From an uncultured Chlamydiaceae bacterium (lineage in GTDB: Bacteria > Chlamydiota > Chlamydiia > Chlamydiales > Chlamydiaceae), in the NCBI GenBank assembly GCA_937884635.1, contig CALGBW010000044.1:32125-96124 (forward strand): DNA of 64,000 nt. Reading direction: 5' to 3'. Below, piece after piece: positions 53,086-63,463 of this stretch; within the stretch, counting starts at the first letter, position 1, and each line of letters opens with the position of its first letter. A program made the translations under genes and the position numbers. The notes beneath the pieces were generated by a model that ran no database searches, was not told the origin of the DNA, and saw only the letters and a program-made list of their open reading frames with translations.

Positions 53086-55848
53086 ATGCGAAAAGCCCTG
53101 TGTTTTTTGCTAAATTTACATCATGGCGAAGAGAAGAGAGCTCTTTTATTCCTAGCGCTTGGATTGACGTGGGGGATAGGTTGCTACGGATCTTTGGCCT
53201 TAGGAGAGGGTTTATTTCTAGAAGAGCTAGGAACAGCAAGCCTTCCGTCTGTTTACCTTGGCTCAGCCTTTGTCCTGTGCTTAATATCTTCTTTAATCTT
53301 GTACAGCCTTTCCAAAAATAGGGCGCACCCTAAAGCACTATTCCTGCTGCCTCTGACAAGTGTCCTTATTTGTAATTTGTACTTACTATGGCTTTTGTTA
53401 ACTCACCAATCGATTCCCCGCGTCCCATTAACATTATATCGCATATTGATCTGGAGTTTAACCATCCTCAGTTATACGAATTTTTGGGGGTTTGTAGACC
53501 AGTTCTTCAATTTACAGGACGCTAAGCGTCACTTTGGCATGTTCAATGCCATTATTTTTCTCGGTGATTTTTTTGGAGCAGGCATTGTCAATCATATTCA
53601 GGTAATAGGAGTAGAAACTATTCTCATTCTATTCATTGCCTTCCTTCTGATCGCATACCCACTGGTACATTACGTTTCTATTTCATTAAAAGATTTATCA
53701 GAAGACCATGAGCTTTTCTTAGATTCAGGATACCCACCGACCTTTGGCAAGACGCTCTTTTTGTGTTTAAAAGATAGGTATACCTTCTATCTTTTAACTT
53801 GCTATTTCCTTATGCAGTTACTAGCAGTAGCTACAGAGTTTAATTATCTAAGAATTTTCGAGGAGCTGTTTGCAAATGCGTCGCGCTTTGAACTAACAGC
53901 ACATATCACTAAGTACTCTTCCTGGATTTCTTTGGGTAATATGTGTTTCGCCTTATTTGTCTATAGCAGAGTAGTCAAAACCATGGGCGTTAATAATATC
54001 ATCTTACTCGCCCCGTTCTGTTTCTTTAGTTTATTTTTAGGATGGTCCTTTAACTCGTCTCTTATGATCGCCACTCTCGGCATGATTGCTAGAGAGGGAT
54101 TGACTTATGCATTGGATGATAACAACCTGCAGCTATTGATCTATGGGGTACCTAACAAAATCCGAAATCAAATCCGCATCACGATCGAATCTTTCATAGA
54201 ACCTATTGGAATGTTTGTTTGGGCTGTAGTGTGTTTTTTCCTCACCAACCAATATACGTTGTGTATGGTTATCTCTGCAGTTTCCATCCTACTTGCTTTT
54301 ATGTTAAAAGCGCGTTATGCATCAGCCATTCTAAGAAATCTGTCATCGGAAACGATTCAACTGAAAAAGAATATTTTCGATTGGCTGAATACTATGACGG
54401 CTAAAGAGAAACGTCATGCAGAACTTATTCTACTGACTCATCTTAAACACCAAAATGAAAAACACCAAGCGTTTGCATTCCGTCACCTGCTCAGCTTAGG
54501 TAGCCGCAGTGTTTTACCTAACCTTCTTTCTCATATGAACAAATTGAGTGTGTCTGGAAAATTAAAAACGTTGGATATGCTTAAGAATAGTTTATGGGCG
54601 AAAGATTTCCTTACCCTGGAACTATTAAAACGCTGGTCTTCTACATCTGCTCACCCGGCTATAGCAGCAGCTGTTCATCAATACTTTGCTGAACATAATT
54701 TATTGCGCATTCCGGATATTGCTGAAGACCTATATGTAGGCAGTGGAGATAGACTCCTTGCAGCCATTTTAACTGTGAAAAAACAAGAAAGTTCAGGACG
54801 TTACCGAGAGTTAGCTGAAATGCGGCTCAAGGAGTTGCTCCACTCAACTTCTACAGATGAAGTTGTTATGGGGCTAAAAATCCTAACTTTAGAGAAAAAC
54901 CCGGAAAACTTTACCCTTATTCTAGAGTTTTTGGATACGGCTGAAGAAAGGATTTTTACAGAAGCGTGCAAAGCAATATGTGCGTCCATAAAAGACTTCC
55001 ATAAAATTCACGGTAAACAGTTATTAACTGCTCTAAAACAACATCTACATAATAAGGAGGCATGCCAATGCTTGCTTCATAGCCTTTTTGTTATTTTGGA
55101 GCCTACACTCCTGAAAGACTTAATTAATGCCATTGTCATATTGCCTAGCAATTGTCGTAAGAATGCGGAATCTATGTTATCCTCTCTTTCAAAAGATTTT
55201 GCTCCCTTCTTATTGCGTATTTTACTTGATATATCTCTGCATAACTGCAGTCGTATGCTTGCAGCCAAAGCCTTATGTCAAATTGACTATATGCTCCTAA
55301 ATAAGCATGCTTATAAAATTTTAAAAGCTAAAGCCTCTCGAGCTTTATTCTTTGAGTACCACAAAAATTATATTCAAAAACGATATCCTAAATACAATTT
55401 GTCTCTTCTTGTCGAGACTCTAGCTCTTAATCATCAATCTGAAGTCAACTTCATGTTAGAGTTTTTGGGTATTTTAGGTTCTGTTGAACATTCGGATATC
55501 TTAATTCGCGCGCTAATGGGCAAAAACTTAAAAGCAAAAGCCCAGGCCCTCGAATCATTAGAGAAAAATTGCGATAGCTATCTTTTTTCTTTGTTAACGC
55601 CATTTATTACTAAACCGGAAAAACGAGCAGAAAAATACTATCTGAAAAGTGGAGTGATTTCTTTAACATTGAAAGAACTTCTCAATATGATGGAGAACTC
55701 CCCCTCCCATTTGAGTAAACTGGCTACCCAACAGCTGAAGAGTGAACTAGCTAAGTGTGATTCTGATTTTTATTCCCCTCAGCACTATCCTGTACAAGAA
55801 GACTCCCTACATGGGAATCATCTCTTAACTTCCCTAAAGGATAGTTAG
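53086..55848 (+). CDS. Multispan membrane transporter with C-terminal helical repeats
   Basis: 920 residues from the ATG at 53086, where TGAAGG lies five bases upstream; an in-frame TTG four codons earlier is inside that site. About 12 hydrophobic segments in the first 420 residues resemble the major facilitator or nucleotide-transporter fold. The last 490 residues are soluble, helical and repeat-like (HEAT-type, for example LGSRSVLPNLLSHM, NCRKNAESML, GILGSVEHSDILIRAL). The order and neighbours match C. trachomatis CT_234 as I remember it. The substrate is unknown. The tail may be regulatory. Confidence 0.82.
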   Translation: MRKALCFLLNLHHGEEKRALLFLALGLTWGIGCYGSLALGEGLFLEELGTASLPSVYLGSAFVLCLISSLILYSLSKNRAHPKALFLLPLTSVLICNLYLLWLLLTHQSIPRVPLTLYRILIWSLTILSYTNFWGFVDQFFNLQDAKRHFGMFNAIIFLGDFFGAGIVNHIQVIGVETILILFIAFLLIAYPLVHYVSISLKDLSEDHELFLDSGYPPTFGKTLFLCLKDRYTFYLLTCYFLMQLLAVATEFNYLRIFEELFANASRFELTAHITKYSSWISLGNMCFALFVYSRVVKTMGVNNIILLAPFCFFSLFLGWSFNSSLMIATLGMIAREGLTYALDDNNLQLLIYGVPNKIRNQIRITIESFIEPIGMFVWAVVCFFLTNQYTLCMVISAVSILLAFMLKARYASAILRNLSSETIQLKKNIFDWLNTMTAKEKRHAELILLTHLKHQNEKHQAFAFRHLLSLGSRSVLPNLLSHMNKLSVSGKLKTLDMLKNSLWAKDFLTLELLKRWSSTSAHPAIAAAVHQYFAEHNLLRIPDIAEDLYVGSGDRLLAAILTVKKQESSGRYRELAEMRLKELLHSTSTDEVVMGLKILTLEKNPENFTLILEFLDTAEERIFTEACKAICASIKDFHKIHGKQLLTALKQHLHNKEACQCLLHSLFVILEPTLLKDLINAIVILPSNCRKNAESMLSSLSKDFAPFLLRILLDISLHNCSRMLAAKALCQIDYMLLNKHAYKILKAKASRALFFEYHKNYIQKRYPKYNLSLLVETLALNHQSEVNFMLEFLGILGSVEHSDILIRALMGKNLKAKAQALESLEKNCDSYLFSLLTPFITKPEKRAEKYYLKSGVISLTLKELLNMMENSPSHLSKLATQQLKSELAKCDSDFYSPQHYPVQEDSLHGNHLLTSLKDS

Positions 55849-55865
55849 GAAACAACAGGTGATGA

Positions 55866-56282
55866 TTATAAAGGAGATCTGAAAGAAAGGTTTTTGGTAT
55901 ACAATTCAAGAAGCGATAAAGCAACTGCAGGACATTCTTCCACAACACTTAAAAATTGTCCTTTATTCAGGATTAAAAGTTTTACCTGAGTAATCGCCTC
56001 AGCATTATATTCCCTTAACTTGTTATTGAAGAAGCTTTCTTCTCCAAAACAATCGTGAGGTTTTAGCGTCACTGACAGATCTGAAGAACTTTGAGTAATT
56101 CTTACATATCCTTCAGCAATAATATAAAAACTAAAGCTGGAATCTTCTTCAGAAAAAATCTTTGCTGTTGGCTTGAACAGCATGACTTCTGTCTTATCAG
56201 AAATTGCTAAAAGCAAATCCATATCTAAAGAATTAAACACAACTGTTTTTTTTAGTAAAAAAGCCTTATCAATCAAGTTCAT
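55866..56282 (-). CDS. Cyclic-nucleotide-binding-domain protein
   Basis: 138 residues from the ATG at 56282 (MNLIDKAFL); the ORF opens 13 codons earlier, but no ribosome site is seen at either. The pattern matches the CAP-like beta-roll: LKPHDCFGEESFF near 85-97 is the phosphate-binding cassette. There is no DNA-binding domain. It corresponds to the CT_235-type protein of other chlamydiae. The ligand is unknown; the Arg of the usual GExAxxxxxxRxA motif is not obvious, so cAMP binding is uncertain. Confidence 0.78.
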   Translation of the reverse strand: MNLIDKAFLLKKTVVFNSLDMDLLLAISDKTEVMLFKPTAKIFSEEDSSFSFYIIAEGYVRITQSSSDLSVTLKPHDCFGEESFFNNKLREYNAEAITQVKLLILNKGQFLSVVEECPAVALSLLELYTKNLSFRSPL

Positions 56283-56384
56283 GATTTTATAACAAAGAAA
56301 AATTGCCCCACTCATCCACAAGATGAAAAAAAAACAGCCATGGACTCCTGGGGCAAAGGAAGTTACATTAAGTAGTTACGTACA

Positions 56385-56621
56385 CTATGAGTTACTACGT
56401 TCACGAATATATTGAATGACGTCCCCTACAGTACGAAGTTTTTCCGCTTCTTCCTCAGAAATTTCAAGAACAAACTTCTCTTCTAAAGTCATAATCAATT
56501 CGGTCAAATCCAAACTATCAGCGTTAAGATCCTCGATGAAAGAAGCACCCTCATGCACATCTTTAGGATCAACTCCAAGCTGTTCGACAATAATATCTTT
56601 TACATCGCTTTCCAATGTCAT
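56385..56621 (-). CDS. acpP: Acyl carrier protein
   Basis: 78 residues, very acidic, with the phosphopantetheine site DSL at 35-37 (Ser36). It carries the growing acyl chain for the type II fatty acid pathway; partners are the enzymes encoded just upstream (fabG, fabD, fabH) on the same strand, with a 250-base gap between fabG and acpP. Confidence 0.97.
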   Translation of the reverse strand: MTLESDVKDIIVEQLGVDPKDVHEGASFIEDLNADSLDLTELIMTLEEKFVLEISEEEAEKLRTVGDVIQYIRERSNS

Positions 56622-56871
56622 TATTTAATTCCTTATGTTTTAGAACGCACTGACGCTACACTCCTTCAACAAATGTTTTGGGAACATTCAGGTACATTCG
56701 CCATAGAATAATTAACCTTCTTCCTCTTCTAAGAAGCAGGAAGAACAGCTGCAATTTCAAAACCGAAAGCCTATCTTCTTATTATAAAATGAGACACTCT
56801 CTAGTGGTCTTCCAGATAATAGAAGAATCGGGAAATTTTTTGGAACACGAAGGCTATCTCCCTTCGATTCC

Positions 56872-57615
56872 CTAGGCCATTCCCCCATCAACGCTCAACA
56901 CTTGAGAGGTGATGTATGAAGACATAGGAGAAGCTAAAAAGAGGGCTGTATAAGCAATCTCTTCTGCGCTACCCATCCTTCCCATGGGAATATTACTCAA
57001 AATACTAGCTTTTACCTTGTCATTCAAAACTCTAGTCATATCCGTATCAATAAATCCAGGAGCAATGCAGTTGACTCGGATGTTCCTAGCAGATACTTCT
57101 TTTGCTAAAGCTTTTGTAAATCCAATAATACCAGCCTTAGCTGCAGCATAATTGGTCTGTCCCGGGCTTCCTAATAAACCAACGACTGAGCTAAGGTTAA
57201 TAATAGAGCCTGAGCGAGCTTTTATCATAGAACGGATCACAGCAGAACAGGTATAAAAAACAGAATTCAAATTTGTATTAATTACAGCTTGCCAATCCTC
57301 TGCAGACATACGTAATAATAACCCATCTCGGGTAATACCGGCATTATTTACTAATACGTCAACAACACCATGTTTCTCTAAAAATTTGTCTACAGCAGAA
57401 GAAACTTCAGCTTCTACACTGACATCTACCTTAGCAAAGGCTACATTACCACCATGACTTGCCAACTCTTGCGCTGCCTCTTCTCCTTTTGAGCTATTCA
57501 CTCCCCAAATCTCAATGTCCGCACCATGAACAACAAATAATTTGGCAATGGCAAACCCAATCCCCCTAGACCCACCAGTAATAATAACCTTTTTACCTAA
57601 AAGCGCTTTATCCAT
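56872..57615 (-). CDS. fabG: 3-oxoacyl-[acyl carrier protein] reductase
   Basis: 247 residues, SDR fold. Cofactor motif TGGSRGIG at 13-20, NNAG near 89-92, catalytic Ser in NLSSVVG, YxxxK in NYAAAKAG, and NVNCIAPGFIDTDMT later. It reduces 3-oxoacyl-ACP with NADPH. 27 bases after fabD. Confidence 0.97.
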   Translation of the reverse strand: MDKALLGKKVIITGGSRGIGFAIAKLFVVHGADIEIWGVNSSKGEEAAQELASHGGNVAFAKVDVSVEAEVSSAVDKFLEKHGVVDVLVNNAGITRDGLLLRMSAEDWQAVINTNLNSVFYTCSAVIRSMIKARSGSIINLSSVVGLLGSPGQTNYAAAKAGIIGFTKALAKEVSARNIRVNCIAPGFIDTDMTRVLNDKVKASILSNIPMGRMGSAEEIAYTALFLASPMSSYITSQVLSVDGGMA

Positions 57616-57642
57616 ATCTACAACAATCTCACAACCCTATTT

Positions 57643-58572
57643 CTAGTTTGTTTCGTGGAAATAGGCTTCTAACTCTTCCACAGTCCCTAAACTCCGCACC
57701 ATATTAGTTAATCCCATAGATCTGCCTAGGCCAGCTAAAACTTTGCTTGGACCTATTTCTAAAAAGTCACTTACAAGGGGGTCCATGGTAAAACAGTTTT
57801 GATACCACAAAGTCGGAGATGTCATTTGTTGAGTTAAAATTGTCCTAATCTCATCAGAATCTGTTAATAATTGAGCGCTCACGCTAGAAGCAAAGACACA
57901 ATCTGAAGATATCATATCCACAGTATATAAATACGGCTCTAAGCCATCCTGAGCCACTTGCATTAAAGGGGAATGAAAACCACCAGCGACCTTTAATAGA
58001 ATAGCACGCTTAGCCCCCAAAGAAGACAAAACCTCTATTGCTTCCTGAATTTTCTCTGTATTACCAGAAAGAACAAGCTGCTTAGGAGAGTTGTAATTCG
58101 CAACCCACACTCCATCGCCTAAGCTATTTACTGTCTGTTCTATAACCTCAACACTTAATCCTAAAATAGCAGCCATAGCCCCAGGAGTCTCTTTACAAGC
58201 AATATCCATTAACTCAGACCGCTTTTGGATTAATCGCAATCCATCTTCAAAACTTACCCGATGTGAGGCAACTAGCGCTGTATATTCTCCTAAACTCAAA
58301 CCAGCAACAAGCATCGGTTTGATGTTCTTTCGATTAACCAACACCTGCAACACAGCTAAGCTATGCACATAAATAGCTAACTGACTGTATGCTGTCTCCT
58401 TTAACTTTTCTTCGGGGCCATCAAACATAACCGAAGACAGGCCAAACCCCAATACATCATCAGCCAAAGAAAACAATTCTCTAGCCTCTGGATATGTTTG
58501 AGCCAAATCCTTGCCCATACCGACATACTGACTACCTTGACCAGGGAACAAAAAACCTTGAGGTTTTGTCAT
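57643..58572 (-). CDS. fabD: Malonyl-CoA:ACP transacylase
   Basis: 309 residues. GQGSQ at 11-15, nucleophile Ser93 in GLSLG, and the His of the dyad near 203 (AGGFHSPLM). It loads malonate onto ACP. A GAGTTGGA site precedes the ATG. 37 bases after fabH, 27 before fabG. Confidence 0.97.
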   Translation of the reverse strand: MTKPQGFLFPGQGSQYVGMGKDLAQTYPEARELFSLADDVLGFGLSSVMFDGPEEKLKETAYSQLAIYVHSLAVLQVLVNRKNIKPMLVAGLSLGEYTALVASHRVSFEDGLRLIQKRSELMDIACKETPGAMAAILGLSVEVIEQTVNSLGDGVWVANYNSPKQLVLSGNTEKIQEAIEVLSSLGAKRAILLKVAGGFHSPLMQVAQDGLEPYLYTVDMISSDCVFASSVSAQLLTDSDEIRTILTQQMTSPTLWYQNCFTMDPLVSDFLEIGPSKVLAGLGRSMGLTNMVRSLGTVEELEAYFHETN

Positions 58573-58609
58573 ATTTCCAACTCTTTTTTAGAATGCGCTC
58601 AAAAACGCA

Positions 58610-59602
58610 TTAATTTCCCACCTTTCGCAAAAGAACCGATCCCCAAGATAGTCCCCCACCAAAAGCGACTAAAAGAATGTTCTCCCCTTCACTAAGGCTA
58701 TGTGTGGATAGCAATTCATCCAACGCAATCCCTAAAGAAGAGGCGGCAGTATTACCGTACTTGGCTAGAGTTTTAAAAACCTTGCTATCACTAACGTTAA
58801 AACGTTTAGCAATAGCATCGATAATTCTCGCATTAGCTTGATGCGGGACTAACCAGCCAATATCACCCTCGTTTATACCCCCGTCGCTTAAACATTTCAC
58901 CGCAGCCTGTTCCATACGCCGCACGGCATGCTTAAAGACTTCCTTGCCCTTCATGGTAATATAATTTTTACCCTCTGGCCCCTCACTAGTAGACAAAGAG
59001 CGTCCGCCAGCAGCGAGAGTCAATAAATCCCCTTCAGAGCCATCCGCACCTAAGTAAATTTGCGCGATTTCTAAAGCTCCTTCCTGCATAGCGCCTACTA
59101 CACAAGCGGATCCCCCATCACCAAACAATACACAGGTGTTGCGATCCTGATAATCAACAAAAGAAGACAACTTATCTGCGGCAATGAGTAATACATGCTT
59201 GTATAAATTCGATTCTACATAAGCTTTTGCAATGGACAATCCATATATATAACCCGTACATGCTGCCATACAATCAAAAGCTGGCACATCCTTCAATCCC
59301 AAAAGGGATTGAACTAATGCAGCACTAGAAGGAAAAATATAGTCAGGAGCTGCGGTTGCGAAAATGATACAGTCTATTTGATCTTTTGTAATTCCAGCTT
59401 TTTTTATGGCTAACTCGGCTGCTTTAGCCCCCATGGTATAGGTAAATTCATTATCTGCTGCAATACGACGTTCTTTGATTCCTGTCCTTGTAACAATCCA
59501 CGAATCCGAGGTGTCTACCATCTCTTCTAAATCAGCATTAGATAACACCCTTTGCGGGAGATAGGAGCCAGTTCCCAAAATAGACGCTTTTATTTTTTTC
59601 AC
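58610..59602 (-). CDS. fabH: 3-oxoacyl-[acyl carrier protein] synthase III
   Basis: 330 residues from the GTG at 59602 (a TTG two codons earlier is also possible). The catalytic Cys is in AACTG (residue 115 from this start), with His in VPHQANARI and Asn in YGNTAASS. It condenses acetyl-CoA with malonyl-ACP to start fatty acid synthesis. First gene of the fabHDG run; the next gene upstream, leuS, is separated by about 100 bases. Confidence 0.95.
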   Translation of the reverse strand: MKKIKASILGTGSYLPQRVLSNADLEEMVDTSDSWIVTRTGIKERRIAADNEFTYTMGAKAAELAIKKAGITKDQIDCIIFATAAPDYIFPSSAALVQSLLGLKDVPAFDCMAACTGYIYGLSIAKAYVESNLYKHVLLIAADKLSSFVDYQDRNTCVLFGDGGSACVVGAMQEGALEIAQIYLGADGSEGDLLTLAAGGRSLSTSEGPEGKNYITMKGKEVFKHAVRRMEQAAVKCLSDGGINEGDIGWLVPHQANARIIDAIAKRFNVSDSKVFKTLAKYGNTAASSLGIALDELLSTHSLSEGENILLVAFGGGLSWGSVLLRKVGN

Positions 59603-59704
59603 AAACAACCACAGCTAAAGAAAAGGGTTAGTATACTAATCAAAGATTTTATACCGTAATAAAATAAGACTAATCAAGGACATAGGCAGGAACTCCCACC
59701 CCTA

Positions 59705-62164
59705 TCAGATAACGAAATTAACTAATTTATTCGGAACAAAAACTTCTTTTTTGATATCAGCACCAGATAAATATTTCTCCGCTGCATGTCTAGCCAAGAC
59801 CAACACCGCCTCTTTGGAAGCATCCTTCTCTATCTCTAAACGAGCGCGTAACTTACCATTCACTTGGACCACAACAGTGCAAAGCTTATTCTCTAAATAA
59901 GCCCCCTCAACTTTAGGCCATCCAGCCTTTTCCACACCAGGGGCATTACCTAAAAAGACCCAAAGTTCTTCACTTACGTGGGGTGCAATAGGAGCTAAAG
60001 CCTGCACAGCCATCATCAAAGCCTTTTTCGAATACACAGGAAGTTTAATGTAATCATTCAGAAACTCCATGAAGGAAGACACTATCGTATTTAAAGAGAG
60101 TCGTTCTATATCCTGTGTTACCTTAAAAACTAGCTTATGCGCTAGCGACAACCCCTGGTCATCATCACAGTCTTGCACTTCTGGAGAAGTTACTAATTCA
60201 TAAAAACGATTCAAAAATCGTCGACAGCCAGCTACACCTTGATTAGACCAAATCTTGCTCTTATCTAACGGACCAGAAAACATAGCATACATACGAATCG
60301 CGTCCGCTCCGAATTCTCCAATCAAATCCTGAGGATCTACTCCATTTAACTTGGATTTAGACATTTTTTCTTGTCTAACTTCTAACAGTTCCCCTGAAGT
60401 TGTAAAATACCGTCCATCCTGTTCCTGGACATCCTCAGGACAAACGTAACCTTTCCCCGGCAATCGATACGAAGTAGCTAGAACAAGCCCTTGATTAATC
60501 AGCTTTTTGAAGGGCTCAGAAGTCGATACAATACCAGCTTCATAGAACACCTTGTGCCAAAAGCGAGCATACAACAGATGCAGTACCGCATGCTCCGCTC
60601 CACCTATGTACAAATCAACTGGCATCCAATACCGCTCTTTCTCTTTACCCCAGGGTGCTTGCTGATTATGTGCATCGCAGAAACGAAGGTAATACCAACA
60701 CGATCCAGCCCATTGAGGCATTGTATGTGTTTCCCTTCTGCCAGGCTTGTTAGTTTTAGGATCTGTAATAAACACCCATTCCTTAGCCTTAGCCAAAGGT
60801 CCCTGACCAAACCCTTCAGGACGATACTCTGATATTTCTGGTGGCAGAAGGGGCAGCTCATCATCCTCTAGAGCGCGACATGAACCATCCTCAAAATGGA
60901 TAATGGGGATAGGTTCACCCCAATAACGCTGTCGAGAAAACAACCAATCCCGTAATTTGAACACGGTTCTTGCTTCTCCAAGCCCTTTTTTTTCTAAAAA
61001 ATTAACCACATACTCTTTAGCTTCGGAACCAGAAAGCCCATTCAAGCAAAATTCTTCAAAATTACTACTGATACTTTTCCCTTCTTCGTCGATGACGGAG
61101 ATTACAGGCAAAGAAAATACCTCAGCAAATTCCCTATCTCGTTCATCATGAGCAGGAACCCCCATGACAATACCAGACCCATATCCTAAAATTACATAAC
61201 TAGCGACCCAAATAGGGATCTCTTTCCCTGTAATTGGGTGAATAGCATAAGCGCCGGAAAATACCCCACTTTTCACTTTCGTATCGCTAATTCGTTCCCT
61301 TTCGCTCTTGCTTTGCGTCTCGCGAATATAAGCATCGACTTGTTCACGATAATCCGGAGCAATTAACTTCGATAATAAAGGATGCTCCGGAGCTATAGCT
61401 AAAAACGTGACCCCGTTAATGGTATCCGGTCGTGTAGTAAACACCTCTAAAAGATGTTCTCCTGATCTAAACTGAACTGAAGCTCCTTCAGATTTCCCAA
61501 TCCAATTCTTCTGTAACTGTTTTACGTTTTCCGGCCAATCTACATCATCCAGACCGGCTAATAACTGATCTGCAAATGCAGTAATCTTGAGGATCCACTG
61601 ACGCAACATACGACGTTCCACAGGGTGCCCACCATCAATAGACACCCCATTTTCTACTTCCTCATTAGATAGGACGGTTCCTAATTCCGGGCAGTAGTTA
61701 ACAGCCATATCAGCCATATAGGCTAACCCCTTCTCATACAAAAGGAGGAAAAGCTTCTGGGTCCAACGATAATAATCAGGATCGCTCGTAGCAAATTCTC
61801 GAGTTTCATCGTAAGAGAAGCCCATAGCCGACAACTGATTACGAAAATTATCTATATTCTTTTTTGTTGTTTCACGGGGGTGAGTCCCAGTTCGTATGGC
61901 ATACTGCTCTGCGGGAAGACCAAAGCTATCCCACCCCATAGGATGAAGAACAGAAAATCCGTTCGCTCGCTTGTATCTAGCGACAATATCCGTGGCTGTG
62001 TAACCAATCAAATGCCCTACATGCAATCCGGCCCCGGAAGGATAGGGGAACATATCCAAAACATAATATTTTGGCTTTTGCTCTTCTTCTGCCGCATGAA
62101 ATGAGCCATTTTCTTTCCAAAATTTCTGCCACTTCTTCTCTATTAAATTAGGGTCGTAACGCAT
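59705..62164 (-). CDS. leuS: Leucyl-tRNA synthetase
   Basis: 819 residues, class I. The HIGH motif is HVGH at 48-51 and KMSKS is at 600-604. The editing domain sits between them (TTRPDTING, GVPAHDERD) and a C-terminal anticodon-binding domain follows. It charges tRNA-Leu with leucine and hydrolyses misacylated tRNA. Divergent from the hydrolase gene. Confidence 0.97.
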   Translation of the reverse strand: MRYDPNLIEKKWQKFWKENGSFHAAEEEQKPKYYVLDMFPYPSGAGLHVGHLIGYTATDIVARYKRANGFSVLHPMGWDSFGLPAEQYAIRTGTHPRETTKKNIDNFRNQLSAMGFSYDETREFATSDPDYYRWTQKLFLLLYEKGLAYMADMAVNYCPELGTVLSNEEVENGVSIDGGHPVERRMLRQWILKITAFADQLLAGLDDVDWPENVKQLQKNWIGKSEGASVQFRSGEHLLEVFTTRPDTINGVTFLAIAPEHPLLSKLIAPDYREQVDAYIRETQSKSERERISDTKVKSGVFSGAYAIHPITGKEIPIWVASYVILGYGSGIVMGVPAHDERDREFAEVFSLPVISVIDEEGKSISSNFEEFCLNGLSGSEAKEYVVNFLEKKGLGEARTVFKLRDWLFSRQRYWGEPIPIIHFEDGSCRALEDDELPLLPPEISEYRPEGFGQGPLAKAKEWVFITDPKTNKPGRRETHTMPQWAGSCWYYLRFCDAHNQQAPWGKEKERYWMPVDLYIGGAEHAVLHLLYARFWHKVFYEAGIVSTSEPFKKLINQGLVLATSYRLPGKGYVCPEDVQEQDGRYFTTSGELLEVRQEKMSKSKLNGVDPQDLIGEFGADAIRMYAMFSGPLDKSKIWSNQGVAGCRRFLNRFYELVTSPEVQDCDDDQGLSLAHKLVFKVTQDIERLSLNTIVSSFMEFLNDYIKLPVYSKKALMMAVQALAPIAPHVSEELWVFLGNAPGVEKAGWPKVEGAYLENKLCTVVVQVNGKLRARLEIEKDASKEAVLVLARHAAEKYLSGADIKKEVFVPNKLVNFVI

Positions 62165-62327
62165 AAATACCTAGGGACACTATCAAATCGAGTTGCTTTC
62201 TAAAAAAGATTAATAAATCAACTCACTCTCAAAAATATACCAGTCATAATAACAGGGCATACAAAGATTTGGAAATGGAAGTTTTCGAAAATAAGCCATA
62301 AAATTTTTTGAGAACCGATGGGGCGTA

Positions 62328-62356
62328 TTGACGAAAAACAAATGACCACCTATGAT
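62328..62356 (+). promoter_or_regulatory. Sigma-66/70-type promoter of the hydrolase gene
   Basis: TTGACG (62328-62333), a 17-base spacer, and TATGAT (62351-62356), 31 bases before the ATG. Spacing and boxes are near consensus for the chlamydial housekeeping sigma factor. Confidence 0.72.
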
Positions 62357-62387
62357 TTTTCCTCCTTACAGTTAATTTTGGTGGAAA

Positions 62388-63341
62388 ATGCGTAAATCTT
62401 TAGCCGCGTTTCTGTCGGCGTTTGTGTGCTGTTTTGGCCATGAAGGTCTGGCAGAGCCTATCAAAATGTTGGGGATTCCCGAGATTTCGGAATCCTTGGT
62501 TACAATAAATACTAATAAAACCCCGAAAAAAGAACTTTGTCGGGCTTTGAATTTACAGAGCGGCGATTACAATCTAGTCGGCGTTTTGCACTTACCTACA
62601 ACTCCTATGCCCAAAGATGGGTACCCTACTGTAGTGTTATTCCATGGCTTCAGGGGCAGTAAAATAGGAGGTGTTACTGGATTTTACCGTAAGCTTGCCT
62701 ATTCTTTAGCTTGCTCTGGTATCGCAACTGTCCGGTTTGACTGTCCCGGCTGCGGAGATAGCGAAGGCGTTGCAGAAGAAGTCCCTATCCGCCAATACTT
62801 ACGTAGCGGCGAAGACATTTTAAGTTTTGTCTGTCGCATCCCAGAAGTAAACTCACACCGACTGGGCTTAGCTGGTTTCTCCATTGGGTGCCACACAGCT
62901 TTCCATTTATCAGGACTCTATAACCCTAGGTTATACACCTTAAAAGCTATGACCGTTTGGGCTCCTGTAGCTGATGGAGCTGCTTTAGTAAAAGACATTT
63001 ACAACTCTATTACTGTTAGCTCTTCACAAATGGAACAACTAGGTAAAGAGCTTGGCTTTGGTCCTCCTCCTTTGGTTGTATGCAAAGGTGATGTGGAAGA
63101 TCTTCTATCTATTCAAGACTATATTACAATCAATTCACTTCCTGTGAGAGTTAATATTTTACATCTGCAAGGAGAGAATGATACGTTAGTAACCATGTTG
63201 CACCAGCGCCTATTCTATAATATGGCTCCGAGTAATATGACCTTTAAAGTATACGATAGAACAGGCCATAATGTGTATGCGTCACCGCATGCTGATACGA
63301 TTGTTTCTGATATGATTCAACATTTTGTTGCCAATTTATAA
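62388..63341 (+). CDS. Exported alpha/beta hydrolase
   Basis: 317 residues. The N-terminus MRKSLAAFLSAFVCCFG is a signal peptide. FHGFRGS near 93-99 forms the oxyanion region and GFSIG holds the nucleophile Ser165; a late HNVYASPH near 300 supplies the His. It is an alpha/beta hydrolase of the esterase/acyltransferase class and matches the C. trachomatis CT_149 neighbourhood as I recall, upstream of the monooxygenase gene. The substrate is unknown; a periplasmic site of action is inferred from the signal peptide. The promoter is listed separately. Confidence 0.85.
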   Translation: MRKSLAAFLSAFVCCFGHEGLAEPIKMLGIPEISESLVTINTNKTPKKELCRALNLQSGDYNLVGVLHLPTTPMPKDGYPTVVLFHGFRGSKIGGVTGFYRKLAYSLACSGIATVRFDCPGCGDSEGVAEEVPIRQYLRSGEDILSFVCRIPEVNSHRLGLAGFSIGCHTAFHLSGLYNPRLYTLKAMTVWAPVADGAALVKDIYNSITVSSSQMEQLGKELGFGPPPLVVCKGDVEDLLSIQDYITINSLPVRVNILHLQGENDTLVTMLHQRLFYNMAPSNMTFKVYDRTGHNVYASPHADTIVSDMIQHFVANL

Positions 63342-63463
63342 TTACTCGTAGCTTTTGCATTTACTTGAATTGTATAAGCCTTTTTGACATACTCCCCTTT
63401 CAAGGGAAGGGGGGATGGTCTTATTTAAACCTAATCTCCTAACAGAGAGACTGAGACCACTAG

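Noticed and set aside
56678..56875. Plus-strand 65-residue ORF between acpP and fabG
   Set aside because: No start site, no family resemblance; the gap most likely holds the acpP promoter.
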